Origin: DASXAI01 sp963728985
GTDB taxonomy: Bacteria > Actinomycetota > Acidimicrobiia > Acidimicrobiales > Ilumatobacteraceae
Assembly: GCA_963728985.1 (NCBI GenBank)
Contig: CAVSME010000002.1
Coordinates: 62,001-126,000, forward strand
Direction: 5' to 3'
DNA: 64,000 bases
Below are positions 9,323 to 17,661 of this stretch, in pieces. The position numbers and the translations under genes were made by a program. Below the pieces are notes generated by a model that searched no databases, was not told the DNA's origin, and saw only the letters and a list, made by a program, of their open reading frames with translations. Position 1 is the stretch's first letter; each line of letters starts with the position of its first letter.

Positions 9323-10171
9323 ATGACTCCGGTCATGGCTCCCCCGCCGTCTCCCTGCCGCGCCGCCGACGACCTGGTCTGCCGCCACCTCAGCCTGGTC
9401 CGGGCGGCGGTGGCCCGCCTCAGCAGCCGGGTGCCCCCGCATGTCGACCGCGACGAGCTGCTGGCCGCCGGCCACCTCGGGCTGGTCCAGGCGGCGCTGG
9501 CCTACGAACCGAGTCGCGGGGTGCCCTTCGACCGCTATGCCCAGCGCCGCGTCACCGGCGCCATCCAGGACCAGTTGCGGACCCTCGACACCTCCACCCG
9601 CCGGGGCCGGTCGGCGATGCGGCGCCTCGACCACGCCACCGACGTCCTGTCGATGCAGCTCGGACGGCTCCCCTCCACCAGCGAGGTGGCCCGGTGGCTG
9701 GGCCAGGACAACGGCGGCGTGTGCCGTACCCGGGCCGAGAGCGCGCAGATCACGGCGCTGCGGCGACCACGCTCGCTCGACGAGAGCGAGGCATCCGTCC
9801 CGGCCGCCACCGAGCCGGAGCCGGAGACGGCGCTGCTGGCCGTCGAACTGCGCCAGGACCTGGCCGACGCCGTGGCCGCGCTGCCGCCGCGCCTCGCGCT
9901 GGTCGTGGTGGCCCACATCCTCGACGGCCGCGAGGTCAAGAGCATCGCCGCCGACTTCGGCGTCACGCCGTCACGGGTGTCGCAGCTGTGCGGCGAGGCG
10001 TTGGCCCTGCTGCGCACCGCCCTCGACGACACCGGCGACGCCCCCGCCGGGGCGGCACCGGCGCGCGCGACCTCACATCTGCGCCGTACCACCTACCTCG
10101 ACGCGGTGCGCGCCTCGCGCCGGCAGCGCCACCTCCAGCGCCCGCCCCGCCCGCTCGTGCGGGCCTCCTGA
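9323..10171 (+). CDS. RNA polymerase sigma-70 family factor (FliA/WhiG/SigB-like)
   Basis: Region 2 is clear (DELLAAGHLGLVQAALAYEP, then VPFDRYAQRRVTGAIQDQLR), a shortened region 3 follows (LGRLPSTSEVARWLGQ), and region 4 has VKSIAADFGVTPSRVSQLCG. About 282 residues, the size of alternative sigma factors of the FliA/SigB/WhiG type. The frame is open further upstream; ATG 9323 is chosen as the nearest ATG after GGGAGGG (9296-9302), but spacing is long and the start is uncertain. Divergent from the LuxR gene, so the two may share control. Confidence 0.82.
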   Translation: MTPVMAPPPSPCRAADDLVCRHLSLVRAAVARLSSRVPPHVDRDELLAAGHLGLVQAALAYEPSRGVPFDRYAQRRVTGAIQDQLRTLDTSTRRGRSAMRRLDHATDVLSMQLGRLPSTSEVARWLGQDNGGVCRTRAESAQITALRRPRSLDESEASVPAATEPEPETALLAVELRQDLADAVAALPPRLALVVVAHILDGREVKSIAADFGVTPSRVSQLCGEALALLRTALDDTGDAPAGAAPARATSHLRRTTYLDAVRASRRQRHLQRPPRPLVRAS

Positions 10172-10179
10172 CCCACCCT

Positions 10180-10377
10180 TCAGCACGCTCCCCGCCGGAT
10201 CCGGCCTTCCCACGTGAGGACCACCTCGGTCCAGCGCCGCCCGTTGTGGAACCGGAACGGGTAGGTGCCCGAGGGATCGACCCGCCACCCGGCGATGCGG
10301 TCCGGATCCTTGGGCATCGGTCGGCATCGCCGCTCGTCGGGCGGCTCGACAGTCTGACGTGGCGTCCCTGCAGGCAT
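10180..10377 (-). CDS. small DUF2510-like protein
   Basis: The 65-residue product carries AGWRVDPSGTYPFRFHNGRR followed by WTEVVL, close to the DUF2510 pattern (AGWYPDP...RYWDG..WT) found in many actinobacterial membrane or secreted proteins. No membrane helix is present, so the domain stands nearly alone. A second possible start is ATG 10317 (MPKDPDRIAGW). Function of the domain is unknown. It lies between the sigma factor (convergent) and pyrE on the same strand. Confidence 0.6.
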   Translation of the reverse strand: MPAGTPRQTVEPPDERRCRPMPKDPDRIAGWRVDPSGTYPFRFHNGRRWTEVVLTWEGRIRRGAC

Positions 10378-10462
10378 GACCGGACTTCTCCCCGGGCGGA
10401 CCGGACCCCTGATCCGCCGACCCCGTATTGATCGGTCCGCCGCGGCCGAGCGTGAGGCGCCT

Positions 10463-11008
10463 TCAGCTGCCGTACTCGTAGCCCAGGTCGGGCGCGGTGA
10501 GCAGGGCGTGGAACGGGATGCCCGCCGCCGCCGCCATCGCCGCGCACGTACCGCCCCGGTCCACGATGACCACGATGGCGATCGGCCGGGCCCCGAAGGC
10601 CTGCACGACCTCGACCGCCTCCATGATGGACGTCCCCCGCGTCACGGCGTCCTCGGTGATCACCACCCGGTCATCGGGCTGCAGCGCCCCGGCCACCCGC
10701 CCCACGATGCCGTGGTCCTTGGCCTCCTTGCGGATGCTGAAGCTGCGCAGCGGCCGCCCCCGGGTGGCAGCGACGGCGGCGATGCCGTAGGCCACGGGAT
10801 CGGCGCCCATCGTGAGCCCGCCGATGGCGTCGGCATCGGGCGGGATCACCTCGAGCGCGGCGTCGGCGACGAGCAGGATGCCGTCGGGCCGGCACGCCGT
10901 CTGCTTGGCGTCCAGGAACCACGAACTGGTGCGCCCGGACTTCAGGGTGAACGTGCCGGTGCGCAGCGCGTGCTCGAGGACGTGGCGGCGGAGGGCGTCG
11001 TGGACCAC
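10463..11008 (-). CDS. pyrE: orotate phosphoribosyltransferase
   Basis: The enzyme joins orotate and PRPP to give orotidine 5'-phosphate in pyrimidine synthesis. The 181-residue protein shows TLKSGRTSSWFLDAKQ near the N-terminus, GADPVAYGIA, the flexible-loop segment IRKEAKDHG and the PRPP motif VVITEDAVTRGTS. The GTG start at 11008 lacks a ribosome site but follows a TACGTT box by six bases, so the message is probably leaderless. It is divergent from the LLM oxidoreductase with only 24 bp between start codons. Confidence 0.9.
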   Translation of the reverse strand: MVHDALRRHVLEHALRTGTFTLKSGRTSSWFLDAKQTACRPDGILLVADAALEVIPPDADAIGGLTMGADPVAYGIAAVAATRGRPLRSFSIRKEAKDHGIVGRVAGALQPDDRVVITEDAVTRGTSIMEAVEVVQAFGARPIAIVVIVDRGGTCAAMAAAAGIPFHALLTAPDLGYEYGS

Positions 11009-11014
11009 CCGCCG

Positions 11015-11024
11015 AACGTAGTGT
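11015..11024. promoter_or_regulatory. overlapping divergent -10 elements of two leaderless genes
   Basis: On the minus strand TACGTT (11020-11015) ends six bases before the pyrE GTG. On the plus strand TAGTGT (11019-11024) ends eight bases before the oxidoreductase ATG at 11033. The two boxes share the TA at 11019-11020, so only one polymerase can load at a time. The promoter assignment is an inference from spacing. Confidence 0.5.
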
Positions 11025-11032
11025 CACCGCCC

Positions 11033-11959
11033 ATGGACCTGCGGATCTTCACCGAGCCCCAGCAGGGCGCTTCGTACGACGACCTCCTGGCCGTGGCTCT
11101 GGCCACCGAGACCCTCGGCTTCGACGCCTTCTTCCGCTCCGACCACTTCCTGAAGATGGGCGGCGTGTCCGGTCTCCCGGGCCCGACCGACGCGTGGATC
11201 ACGCTGGCCGGCCTGGCCCGTGACACCAGCACGATCCGCCTCGGCACCCTGGTCACGTCGGCCACGTTCCGGCTGCCCGGGCCGCTGGCCATCTCGGTGG
11301 CCGAGGTCGACCAGATGAGCGGGGGCCGGGTGGAGCTGGGCCTCGGCGCCGGGTGGTACGAGGCAGAGCACCAGGCCTACGCCATCCCGTTCCCGTCCCT
11401 CGGCGAGCGCTTCGAGCGGCTGGAGGAGCAGCTGGCCATCATCACCGGCCTCTGGGCCACCCCCGTCGGCGAGGAGTACGAGTTCTCGGGCAAGCACTAC
11501 ACGCTCACGGCGTCGCCGGCGCTGCCCAAGCCGGCCCAGGCCCGGCCGCCCATCGTCATCGGCGGTGGCGGCCCGAAGCGCACCCCTCGCCTCGCCGCCA
11601 TGTACGCGGACGAGTTCAACCTCCCCTTCGCGCCGATCGAGCGGTTCACCACGCAGACCGACCGCGTGCGCCAGGCGTGCGCCGCCGTGGGGCGTGACCC
11701 GGCCACCATGATCTTCTCGGCCGCCCTCGTGGTGTGCTGCGGCGCCAACGAGGCGGACGTGCGGCGGCGGGCCGAGGCGATCGGCCGCCAGCCCGACGAG
11801 CTGCGCACCAACGGCGCCGCCGGCACGCCCGAGGAGGTCGTGGCCACGCTGCAGCGCTGGGCCGAGGCCGGCGCCACCCGGATGTACCTCCAGGTCCTCG
11901 ACCTGGCCGACCTCGACCACCTCGACCTGCTGGCCGCCGCCGTCAAGCCGCATCTCTGA
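11033..11959 (+). CDS. LLM-class (luciferase-like, F420-dependent type) oxidoreductase
   Basis: The 308-residue protein has the TIM-barrel pattern of bacterial luciferase-like proteins: LGFDAFFRSDHF, IRLGTLVTSATFRLPGPLA, GRVELGLGAGWYEAEHQAYA, FERLEEQLAIITGLW and RPPIVIGGGGPKRTPRLAA. In actinobacteria such proteins usually use coenzyme F420; the cofactor is not proven here. ATG 11033 is preceded only by the TAGTGT box, consistent with a leaderless message. Substrate unknown. Confidence 0.88.
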   Translation: MDLRIFTEPQQGASYDDLLAVALATETLGFDAFFRSDHFLKMGGVSGLPGPTDAWITLAGLARDTSTIRLGTLVTSATFRLPGPLAISVAEVDQMSGGRVELGLGAGWYEAEHQAYAIPFPSLGERFERLEEQLAIITGLWATPVGEEYEFSGKHYTLTASPALPKPAQARPPIVIGGGGPKRTPRLAAMYADEFNLPFAPIERFTTQTDRVRQACAAVGRDPATMIFSAALVVCCGANEADVRRRAEAIGRQPDELRTNGAAGTPEEVVATLQRWAEAGATRMYLQVLDLADLDHLDLLAAAVKPHL

Positions 11960-12058
11960 CGGGCGGTGGGCACCGCTGCAACGGCCAGCCGTTTCTGGGA
12001 GTGCTGCGTCTCACCGGTGAGACGGACCACGCCGAGAACGACCGCCGGGCGCGCGGCG

Positions 12059-13075
12059 CTACGGCCGGGGCTTCATCGTCTTGTACGAGCGCATGCGGGC
12101 GCGGAGCTTCTTGTTGGCCTCGGCCCGCTCCCAGCCGGCGCGATCGCCGGCCGTGCGCTCGAGCTCGCGGCGCAGGCGCTGCCAGCTGGCCAGCCGGGCG
12201 TCGTCCACGCCGTCGCGCACGGCGCACCCGGGCTCGCGATCGTGGGCGCAATCGGGGAAGCGGCACGCCGCCGCCAGCTCCTCGACATCGGCGAACGTGC
12301 TGGCCAACCCCTCGTCCTCCCCGTCGGACCACAGGCCGACGGAGCGGATGCCCGGCGTGTCGATGAGGATGGCCCCGCCGGCCAGCACGACGAGCTCGCC
12401 GGCGGTGGTGGTGTGGCGGCCGCGGCGGTCGCCGGCGCGGACATCGCCGGTGGCCTGACGATCGTCGCCGGCGAGGGCGTTGACCAGCGTGGACTTGCCG
12501 GTGCCGGACGCCCCGATGAGCACGAACGTGCGCCCCGGGCCGACGACGGCGTGGAGCCGGTCGAGGCCGCGGCCGTCGGTGGCGCTCACCGCCAGCACCT
12601 CGACACCGAGAGCGACGGCCTCGGCGTCGGCCACGGCGGCATCGACGTCGGCGGCCAGGTCGGCCTTGGTCAGGACCACGACGGGCACGGCCCCGCTGTC
12701 CCAGGCGAGGACCAGCTCGCGCTCGAGCCGGCGGCGGTTCACCCGCCGGTCGAGCCCGTGCACGAGCAGGACGTGATCGACGTTGGCGGCCAGGGTCTGG
12801 GCGCCCGTCGACGCGCCGGCGGCGCGCCGGGTCAGGGAAGAGCGGCGAGGGAGGGCACCGGTGACGCGCTCGCCATCGGGCGTGAGCACCACCCAGTCAC
12901 CGACGGCGACCGGGTCGTGGACGTGCGGGCGGTACGTGCCGCCGGCGGTGACGACGCGGCAACGCCCGCGATCGACACGGGTGACGCGGCCGGCGACGTG
13001 ATCAAGCGGCAGCTCGGCGGCGAACGCCGACAGGCGCTCGTCCCAGCCGAGGGCAACCAGTGACAGAGATGACAA
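12059..13075 (-). CDS. rsgA: ribosome small-subunit-dependent GTPase RsgA
   Basis: This circularly permuted GTPase helps mature the 30S subunit. The order of motifs is diagnostic: G4 (LTKADL), then SATDG, G1 GASGTGKSTLVN, the RGRHTTT switch segment and G3 DTPG. A zinc site CRFPDC-AH-DREPGC follows. The TTG at 13075 is preferred because AAGGAG (13083-13088 on the opposite strand) lies seven bases upstream; the longer ATG start at 13108 has no site. Divergent from the SGNH hydrolase gene. Confidence 0.92.
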   Translation of the reverse strand: MSSLSLVALGWDERLSAFAAELPLDHVAGRVTRVDRGRCRVVTAGGTYRPHVHDPVAVGDWVVLTPDGERVTGALPRRSSLTRRAAGASTGAQTLAANVDHVLLVHGLDRRVNRRRLERELVLAWDSGAVPVVVLTKADLAADVDAAVADAEAVALGVEVLAVSATDGRGLDRLHAVVGPGRTFVLIGASGTGKSTLVNALAGDDRQATGDVRAGDRRGRHTTTAGELVVLAGGAILIDTPGIRSVGLWSDGEDEGLASTFADVEELAAACRFPDCAHDREPGCAVRDGVDDARLASWQRLRRELERTAGDRAGWERAEANKKLRARMRSYKTMKPRP

Positions 13076-13238
13076 CGCAGGGCTCCTTCGTGAACGAGGT
13101 GGACACATGACGGCGGGCGCGAACCCGCACCACTTCGGCGACGGTCGTCATGGACGTACACCTCCCTCGGAGCCAAACGGACGCCGGCACCATACGACGA
13201 CGGGCGGCGAGGGTCGAGTGGATTACCGTCGGCCGGCG

Positions 13239-14912
13239 ATGAGGCGGCCCCTGCTGGTCCTGATCGTGGCGACGCTGGGCGCGGTGCCCCTGCTGGTTGG
13301 CACCAGCGCGCACGCGGCGGCACCCGCTCCTGCGCTGTTCGTGGTGGCCGACTCCGTGGGGCTCTCCGCCAAGGACGCCATCCCGCGCGCCTTCCCCGGC
13401 TGGAACGTCACCGTGACCGGCCGGCCGGCGGTGTTCACCGACGTCGCCGTGGGCGACTACGTGGCACCAGCGGGCCCCTTGCCCGCCGTCGCCGTGGTGG
13501 CCACCGGTTACAACTACCCGTACTGGGATCCCGCCCGCTTCGACCGCTCCGTCGACGCCATGGTCGGCGCGCTCGTCGCCAAGGGCGTGCGCCACGTCAT
13601 CTGGGTGACCCTGCGGGAGGTGAAGCCGCAGTACATCAGCGCCGGCGCGTGGGCCGACGTGCAGCCCTACTACTGGTACTTCCCCGAGGTGAACCAGCAC
13701 CTGCGGGCCGCCCTCGGCCGCCATCCCGAGCTGGCGCTGGCCGATTGGGCGGCCCTGGCCGACCAGCCCGGCCTCAGCTACGACGCCATCCACCTCAACA
13801 CCACCGGCGCTGCGCTGTACGCCCGCCTGCTGCGCACCGAGGTCGACGGCATCGGCCGCCTGCCCGCTGGCCAGACCCTCGAGGTGGCCGCCGCCGGCAC
13901 TCACGGCGTGCCCGCCGATGCCGCTGCCGTCGTGGTCAACGTGACCGTCGACGATCCGAAGTACGCCGGCTACGTCACGGTGCAGCCGTGCGGCGCGCCA
14001 CCGCCGTCGGCGTCGACCCTCAATTACGAGTGGGCCGCTACGGTGGCCAACCACGTCCTGGTGAAGCCCGGCACCGACGGCAAGGTGTGCGTCTTCACCT
14101 ACGCCGCCACCCACGTGATCGTGGACCTCCTCGGCTGGATCACGGCGGCTGGTGGCTACACGGGCGTGGCGCCCGTCCGGGTCCTCGATACCCGCGCCAC
14201 GAGCCGCCTTGGCGCCGGGGCCACCGTGGTGGTCCGACTCGACGCCGCCGGTGTGCCCGCTGGCGCCGACGCCGTCGTGGTGAACGTGACCGCCGTCGAT
14301 CCCGCGGGCCCTGGGTACCTGAGCGTGTCACCGTGCCCCGGCGCGGCGGGGCCGGTGTCGAGCGTGAACTACGGCACCGGCCAGACCGTCGCCGACCTGG
14401 CCGTGACACCGATGGCCGCCGACGGCACCATCTGCGTCCAGAGCTACGCCCCGACCCACGTGCTGGTCGATGTGATGGGGTGGTTCGCCGCCGGCTCCCC
14501 GTTCACACCGGTCACGCCCCGCCGGCTGGTCGACACCCGCAGCGGTACCGGACCGGTGGCGGGCGGCAGCGCCCTGACGGTCGACCTCCCGGCGGTGGGC
14601 GGCGTGCCCGCCGGCGCCGCCGGCGCCGCCCTCACGGTCACGCTCACGGGCACCAAGGCCGACGGCTACGCCACCGTGTACCCGTGCGGCCAGCCGGCGC
14701 CGCTGGCGTCGGATCTCAACTACCGCGCCGGCGCCTCGGTGCCCGCCCTCACGGTGGCGGCGCTCCCGGCCGACGGCAAGGTGTGCGTCACCACCTCGGC
14801 CACCGCCGACATCCTGGTCGACCTGTCCGGCTGGGTGGAGGCCGGACCGGGCTACGTGGGCATCACCCCGACCCGCCTGGTCGACACCCGGGCCGCCACG
14901 GCCACCACCTGA
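13239..14912 (+). CDS. secreted SGNH-type hydrolase with three C-terminal LDTR repeat domains
   Basis: A signal peptide (MRRPLLVLIVATLGAVPLLV, then GTSAHA) precedes an SGNH-like esterase domain with LFVVADSVGLSAKD (catalytic Ser block) and YDAIHLNTTGAALYA (Asp/His block). Three repeats of about 115 residues follow, ending in VAPVRVLDTR, VTPRRLVDTR and ITPTRLVDTR, each with a G-W after a valine-rich strand. The last LDTR lies nearly at the C-terminus. Related repeats occur in the protein at 6576-7598. The ATG has no ribosome site but a TACCGT box nine bases upstream. It probably acts on cell-envelope or extracellular esters. Confidence 0.8.
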   Translation: MRRPLLVLIVATLGAVPLLVGTSAHAAAPAPALFVVADSVGLSAKDAIPRAFPGWNVTVTGRPAVFTDVAVGDYVAPAGPLPAVAVVATGYNYPYWDPARFDRSVDAMVGALVAKGVRHVIWVTLREVKPQYISAGAWADVQPYYWYFPEVNQHLRAALGRHPELALADWAALADQPGLSYDAIHLNTTGAALYARLLRTEVDGIGRLPAGQTLEVAAAGTHGVPADAAAVVVNVTVDDPKYAGYVTVQPCGAPPPSASTLNYEWAATVANHVLVKPGTDGKVCVFTYAATHVIVDLLGWITAAGGYTGVAPVRVLDTRATSRLGAGATVVVRLDAAGVPAGADAVVVNVTAVDPAGPGYLSVSPCPGAAGPVSSVNYGTGQTVADLAVTPMAADGTICVQSYAPTHVLVDVMGWFAAGSPFTPVTPRRLVDTRSGTGPVAGGSALTVDLPAVGGVPAGAAGAALTVTLTGTKADGYATVYPCGQPAPLASDLNYRAGASVPALTVAALPADGKVCVTTSATADILVDLSGWVEAGPGYVGITPTRLVDTRAATATT

Positions 14913-14963
14913 GCGCACATACTTCCAGCCCCTGTCCCGCCTCACCAGCCACCCACTCCCTCC

Positions 14964-15021
14964 CCGTGCACAGCCTGTGCACGGAGGCGGGTCGGGGTGC
15001 ATCTCCGCGCACAGGCTGTGC
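14964..15021. repeat. palindrome pair CACAGcCTGTG
   Basis: CCGTGCACAG-c-CTGTGCACGG (14964-14984) is a perfect 21-base palindrome around one central base. GCACAG-g-CTGTGC follows at 15009-15021. A near-identical palindrome, CGCGCACAG-c-CTGTGCGCG, recurs at 43953-43971 beside another copy of the 56-bp repeat. Confidence 0.65.
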
Positions 15022-15082
15022 TCACGGGGGGTGGAGGCGGCAGCGTGAGCAGGCGCGACGCCGCCGCCAATCGGCCCCAGAT

Positions 15083-15138
15083 CGCGCAGCCTGTGCGCTT
15101 GATACCGCCCCAGCGGCACCAAGTGTTCAGGCTGCGCG
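15083..15138 (+). repeat. 56-bp dispersed palindromic repeat, copy 1 of 3
   Basis: Starts CGCGCAGCCTG, has the centre ACCGCCCCAGCGG and ends TTCAGGCTGCGCG, so the ends are inverted copies. Related copies lie at 27055-27110 and (opposite orientation) 43794-43849, all between genes. Confidence 0.75.
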
Positions 15139-15224
15139 CCGGGAAACGTCGGGACGGGACGGGACGGGACGGGCCGGGCCTGCCGGGCGGGCAGCGTCCG
15201 CTCCGGCGCAGCGCCGAGGGGCGG

Positions 15225-16193
15225 TCAGTGCAGGGTGACGGTGCCGGTGCCTGGCGCGATCTCGCCGACCACGTAGGCCTCGTCGAGCACCTCGACGGCC
15301 CGGGCCGCGTCCGCCGCCGCAACCACCGCCACCATCCCGATGCCGAGGTTGAACACGCGGGCCATCTCCTCGTCGGGAACCCCACCCCGGCGCTGGATCT
15401 CCTCGAAGATGTCCGGGACGGGCCACGAGCCCCGGCGCACCACGGCGTCGCAGCCGGCCGGCAGGATGCGGGCCACGTTGCCGGGTAGGCCACCGCCGGT
15501 GATGTGGGCGAAGCCGTGCACGCCGACGGCGCGCCGCAACGACGCCATCTGCGGCGAGTAGATGACGGACGGGCGCAGCAGCTCGTCGACCAGATCGGCG
15601 GGGCGGTCGCCCAACACGGCCCGGGCCAGGCTGTAGCCGTTCGAGCGCAGCCCCGGCGACGCCAGCCCCACCAGCACGTCCCCCGGCGCGACGGCGGCGC
15701 CCGTGATCAGCGCGCCGCGGCTGGCCACGCCGACGCAGAACCCGGCGAGATCCATCGAGTGGCCGTCGCCGTGCTCGGCCACCTCGCCACCGACGAGCGC
15801 GCAACCGGCCTGGCGGCAGCCGTCGGCCACGCCGGCCACCACCGCTTCCACGATGGAGGGCACCAGCCGACCGACACCGACGTAGTCGAGGAAGAACAAG
15901 GGATCGGCACCCTGGACGGCCACGTCGTCGACGCACATGGCCACCAGGTCGATGCCGATCGTGTCGAAGCGCCCGGTCGCTTCGGCCACCTTCAGCTTCG
16001 TGCCGACGCCGTCGGTCGACGACACCAGCACCGGATCGTCGTAGCCCCCGGGCACGGCGACCAGGCCGCCGAACCCGCCGATGTCGCCGAGCACCTCGGG
16101 CCGGTACGTGGAGCGGACGTGGCGGCCGATCCGGCTCACCGTCTCGTCGGCGGCGTCGAGGTCGACGCCGGCGGCCCGGTAGCGCTCGCTCAC
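15225..16193 (-). CDS. purM: phosphoribosylformylglycinamidine cyclo-ligase (AIR synthetase)
   Basis: Catalyses ATP-dependent closure of FGAM to AIR, step five of purine synthesis. The 322-residue product shows STDGVGTKLKVA, the conserved ADPLFFLDY, CALVGGEVAEH, GLRSNGYSLAR and HITGGGLPGN. It is slightly shorter than usual at the C-terminus but complete in motifs. The GTG start at 16193 overlaps the purF stop (GTGA), indicating translational coupling. Confidence 0.95.
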   Translation of the reverse strand: MSERYRAAGVDLDAADETVSRIGRHVRSTYRPEVLGDIGGFGGLVAVPGGYDDPVLVSSTDGVGTKLKVAEATGRFDTIGIDLVAMCVDDVAVQGADPLFFLDYVGVGRLVPSIVEAVVAGVADGCRQAGCALVGGEVAEHGDGHSMDLAGFCVGVASRGALITGAAVAPGDVLVGLASPGLRSNGYSLARAVLGDRPADLVDELLRPSVIYSPQMASLRRAVGVHGFAHITGGGLPGNVARILPAGCDAVVRRGSWPVPDIFEEIQRRGGVPDEEMARVFNLGIGMVAVVAAADAARAVEVLDEAYVVGEIAPGTGTVTLH

Positions 16194-17608
16194 CGCTCGA
16201 GCACGGACTTCGTCAGGGTGAGCGGCACCGGCACGGGATAGTGACCGGTGAGGCAGGCGTCGCAGAAGCCGGCGCCGGGCGCGCCGGTGGCGGCCACGAG
16301 GCGATCGAGGCTGAGGTAGGCGAGCGAGTCGGCGCCGACGTACCGGCAGATCTCGTCCTCGCTCAACCGCGACGCCAGCAGCTCGTCGCGCTCGGCCGTG
16401 TCCATGCCGTAGAAGCACGGCCAGCGGTACGGCGGCGACATGATCCGCAGGTGGACCTCGGCGGCACCGGCCTCGCGCAGCATCGCGACGACGGCCCGGG
16501 TGGTGGTGCCCCGCACGATCGAGTCGTCGACCACCACGAGGCGCTTGCCGGTGATGGCCGCCCGTAACGGGTTGAGCTTGAGCCGCACGCTGCGAGCCCG
16601 CAGCTCCTGGCTGGGGGCGATGAACGTGCGCCCGATGTAACGGTTCTTCACCAGCCCGTCGCCGTAGGGGATCCCGCTGGCCCGGGCGTACCCCTGCGCC
16701 GCGGGGACGCCGCTCTCGGGGACCGGCATCACCATCGCCGGGCGCTCGGGATGCACGCCGTCGGGTGCCAGCGGCGCCTGCTCCGCCAGCAACTCGCCCA
16801 TGCGGGAGCGGGCGGCGGCCACGTTGCTGCCGTACAGCTGCGCATCGGGCCGGGCGAAGTACACGAACTCGAACAGGCACAGCCGGGGGTTCATCGCGTC
16901 GGCCGGCACCACCCGCACCGTGCGGGGACCGTCGCCGTCGATGGCCACGATCTCCCCGGGCTCCAGCTCCCGCACCATCTCGGCGCCCACGATGTCGAGC
17001 GCCGGCGTCTCCGAGGCCAGGACCCAGCCGCCGTCGAGCCGGCCGAGGCACAGCGGGCGGAAGCCTTCGGGATCGCGAGCGCCGATGATCTGGCTGTCGT
17101 CCAAGAGCACGAGCGAGTAGGCGCCCTCCAGCGTGGGGAGCACGGCGGCGAGGGCGTCGACCAGATCGGCACCGGTGGCCGTCATGTGCTGGGCCAGCAG
17201 CTCGGCGATGAGGTCGGTGTCGCTGGTGGCGACGCCCGGCAGCATCCCCGCCGCCTCCGCCAGCGCCTCGGTGTTGGTGAGGTTGCCGTTGTGGCCGAGG
17301 GCGAACTGGTGATGGCCGACATCGCGATACACGGGCTGGGCGTTGCGCCACGTCGACGATCCGGTGGTGCTGTACCGGCAGTGACCGATGGCGTGGCGAC
17401 CGGACAGGGCGGCCAGCGTGCGGTCGTCGAACACGTTCGACACCAGGCCCATGTCCTTCACCACGGTGAGGCTGGCGCCGTCGTCGGCCACCGCCATGCC
17501 GGCCGATTCCTGGCCGCGATGCTGCAGCGCGTAGAGACCCAGATAGGTGAGGTGGGCGACAGGCTGGTCCGGAGCGAACACGCCGAACACGCCGCACATG
17601 CCTGCCAT
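16190..17608 (-). CDS. purF: amidophosphoribosyltransferase
   Basis: Catalyses the first committed purine step, PRPP plus glutamine to phosphoribosylamine. The N-terminal glutaminase begins MCGVFGVFAPDQ, where Cys becomes the nucleophile after processing, with LYALQHRGQESAG. The C-terminal phosphoribosyltransferase has the PRPP motif VVVDDSIVRGTT, and CxxC-type cysteines are visible late (FCDACL). ATG 17608 gives a three-residue propeptide (MAG) before Met-Cys; ATG 17599 starts directly at MCG. Followed by purM with a 4-bp overlap. Confidence 0.95.
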   Translation of the reverse strand: MAGMCGVFGVFAPDQPVAHLTYLGLYALQHRGQESAGMAVADDGASLTVVKDMGLVSNVFDDRTLAALSGRHAIGHCRYSTTGSSTWRNAQPVYRDVGHHQFALGHNGNLTNTEALAEAAGMLPGVATSDTDLIAELLAQHMTATGADLVDALAAVLPTLEGAYSLVLLDDSQIIGARDPEGFRPLCLGRLDGGWVLASETPALDIVGAEMVRELEPGEIVAIDGDGPRTVRVVPADAMNPRLCLFEFVYFARPDAQLYGSNVAAARSRMGELLAEQAPLAPDGVHPERPAMVMPVPESGVPAAQGYARASGIPYGDGLVKNRYIGRTFIAPSQELRARSVRLKLNPLRAAITGKRLVVVDDSIVRGTTTRAVVAMLREAGAAEVHLRIMSPPYRWPCFYGMDTAERDELLASRLSEDEICRYVGADSLAYLSLDRLVAATGAPGAGFCDACLTGHYPVPVPLTLTKSVLER

Positions 17609-17661
17609 GATGGCATCGCCGGGGCCTCCGGCAACGATCAACCGCCCCGGGCCGACTCCAC

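Larger units (their letters stand above)
14913..15224. other. intergenic region rich in palindromes and a short tandem repeat
   Basis: No gene is evident. The stretch holds a 21-bp and a 13-bp palindrome (14964-15021), one 56-bp dispersed repeat (15083-15138) and four tandem copies of GGGAC at 15151-15170. It lies between the convergent SGNH and purM genes, so some hairpins may also end transcription. Confidence 0.6.
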
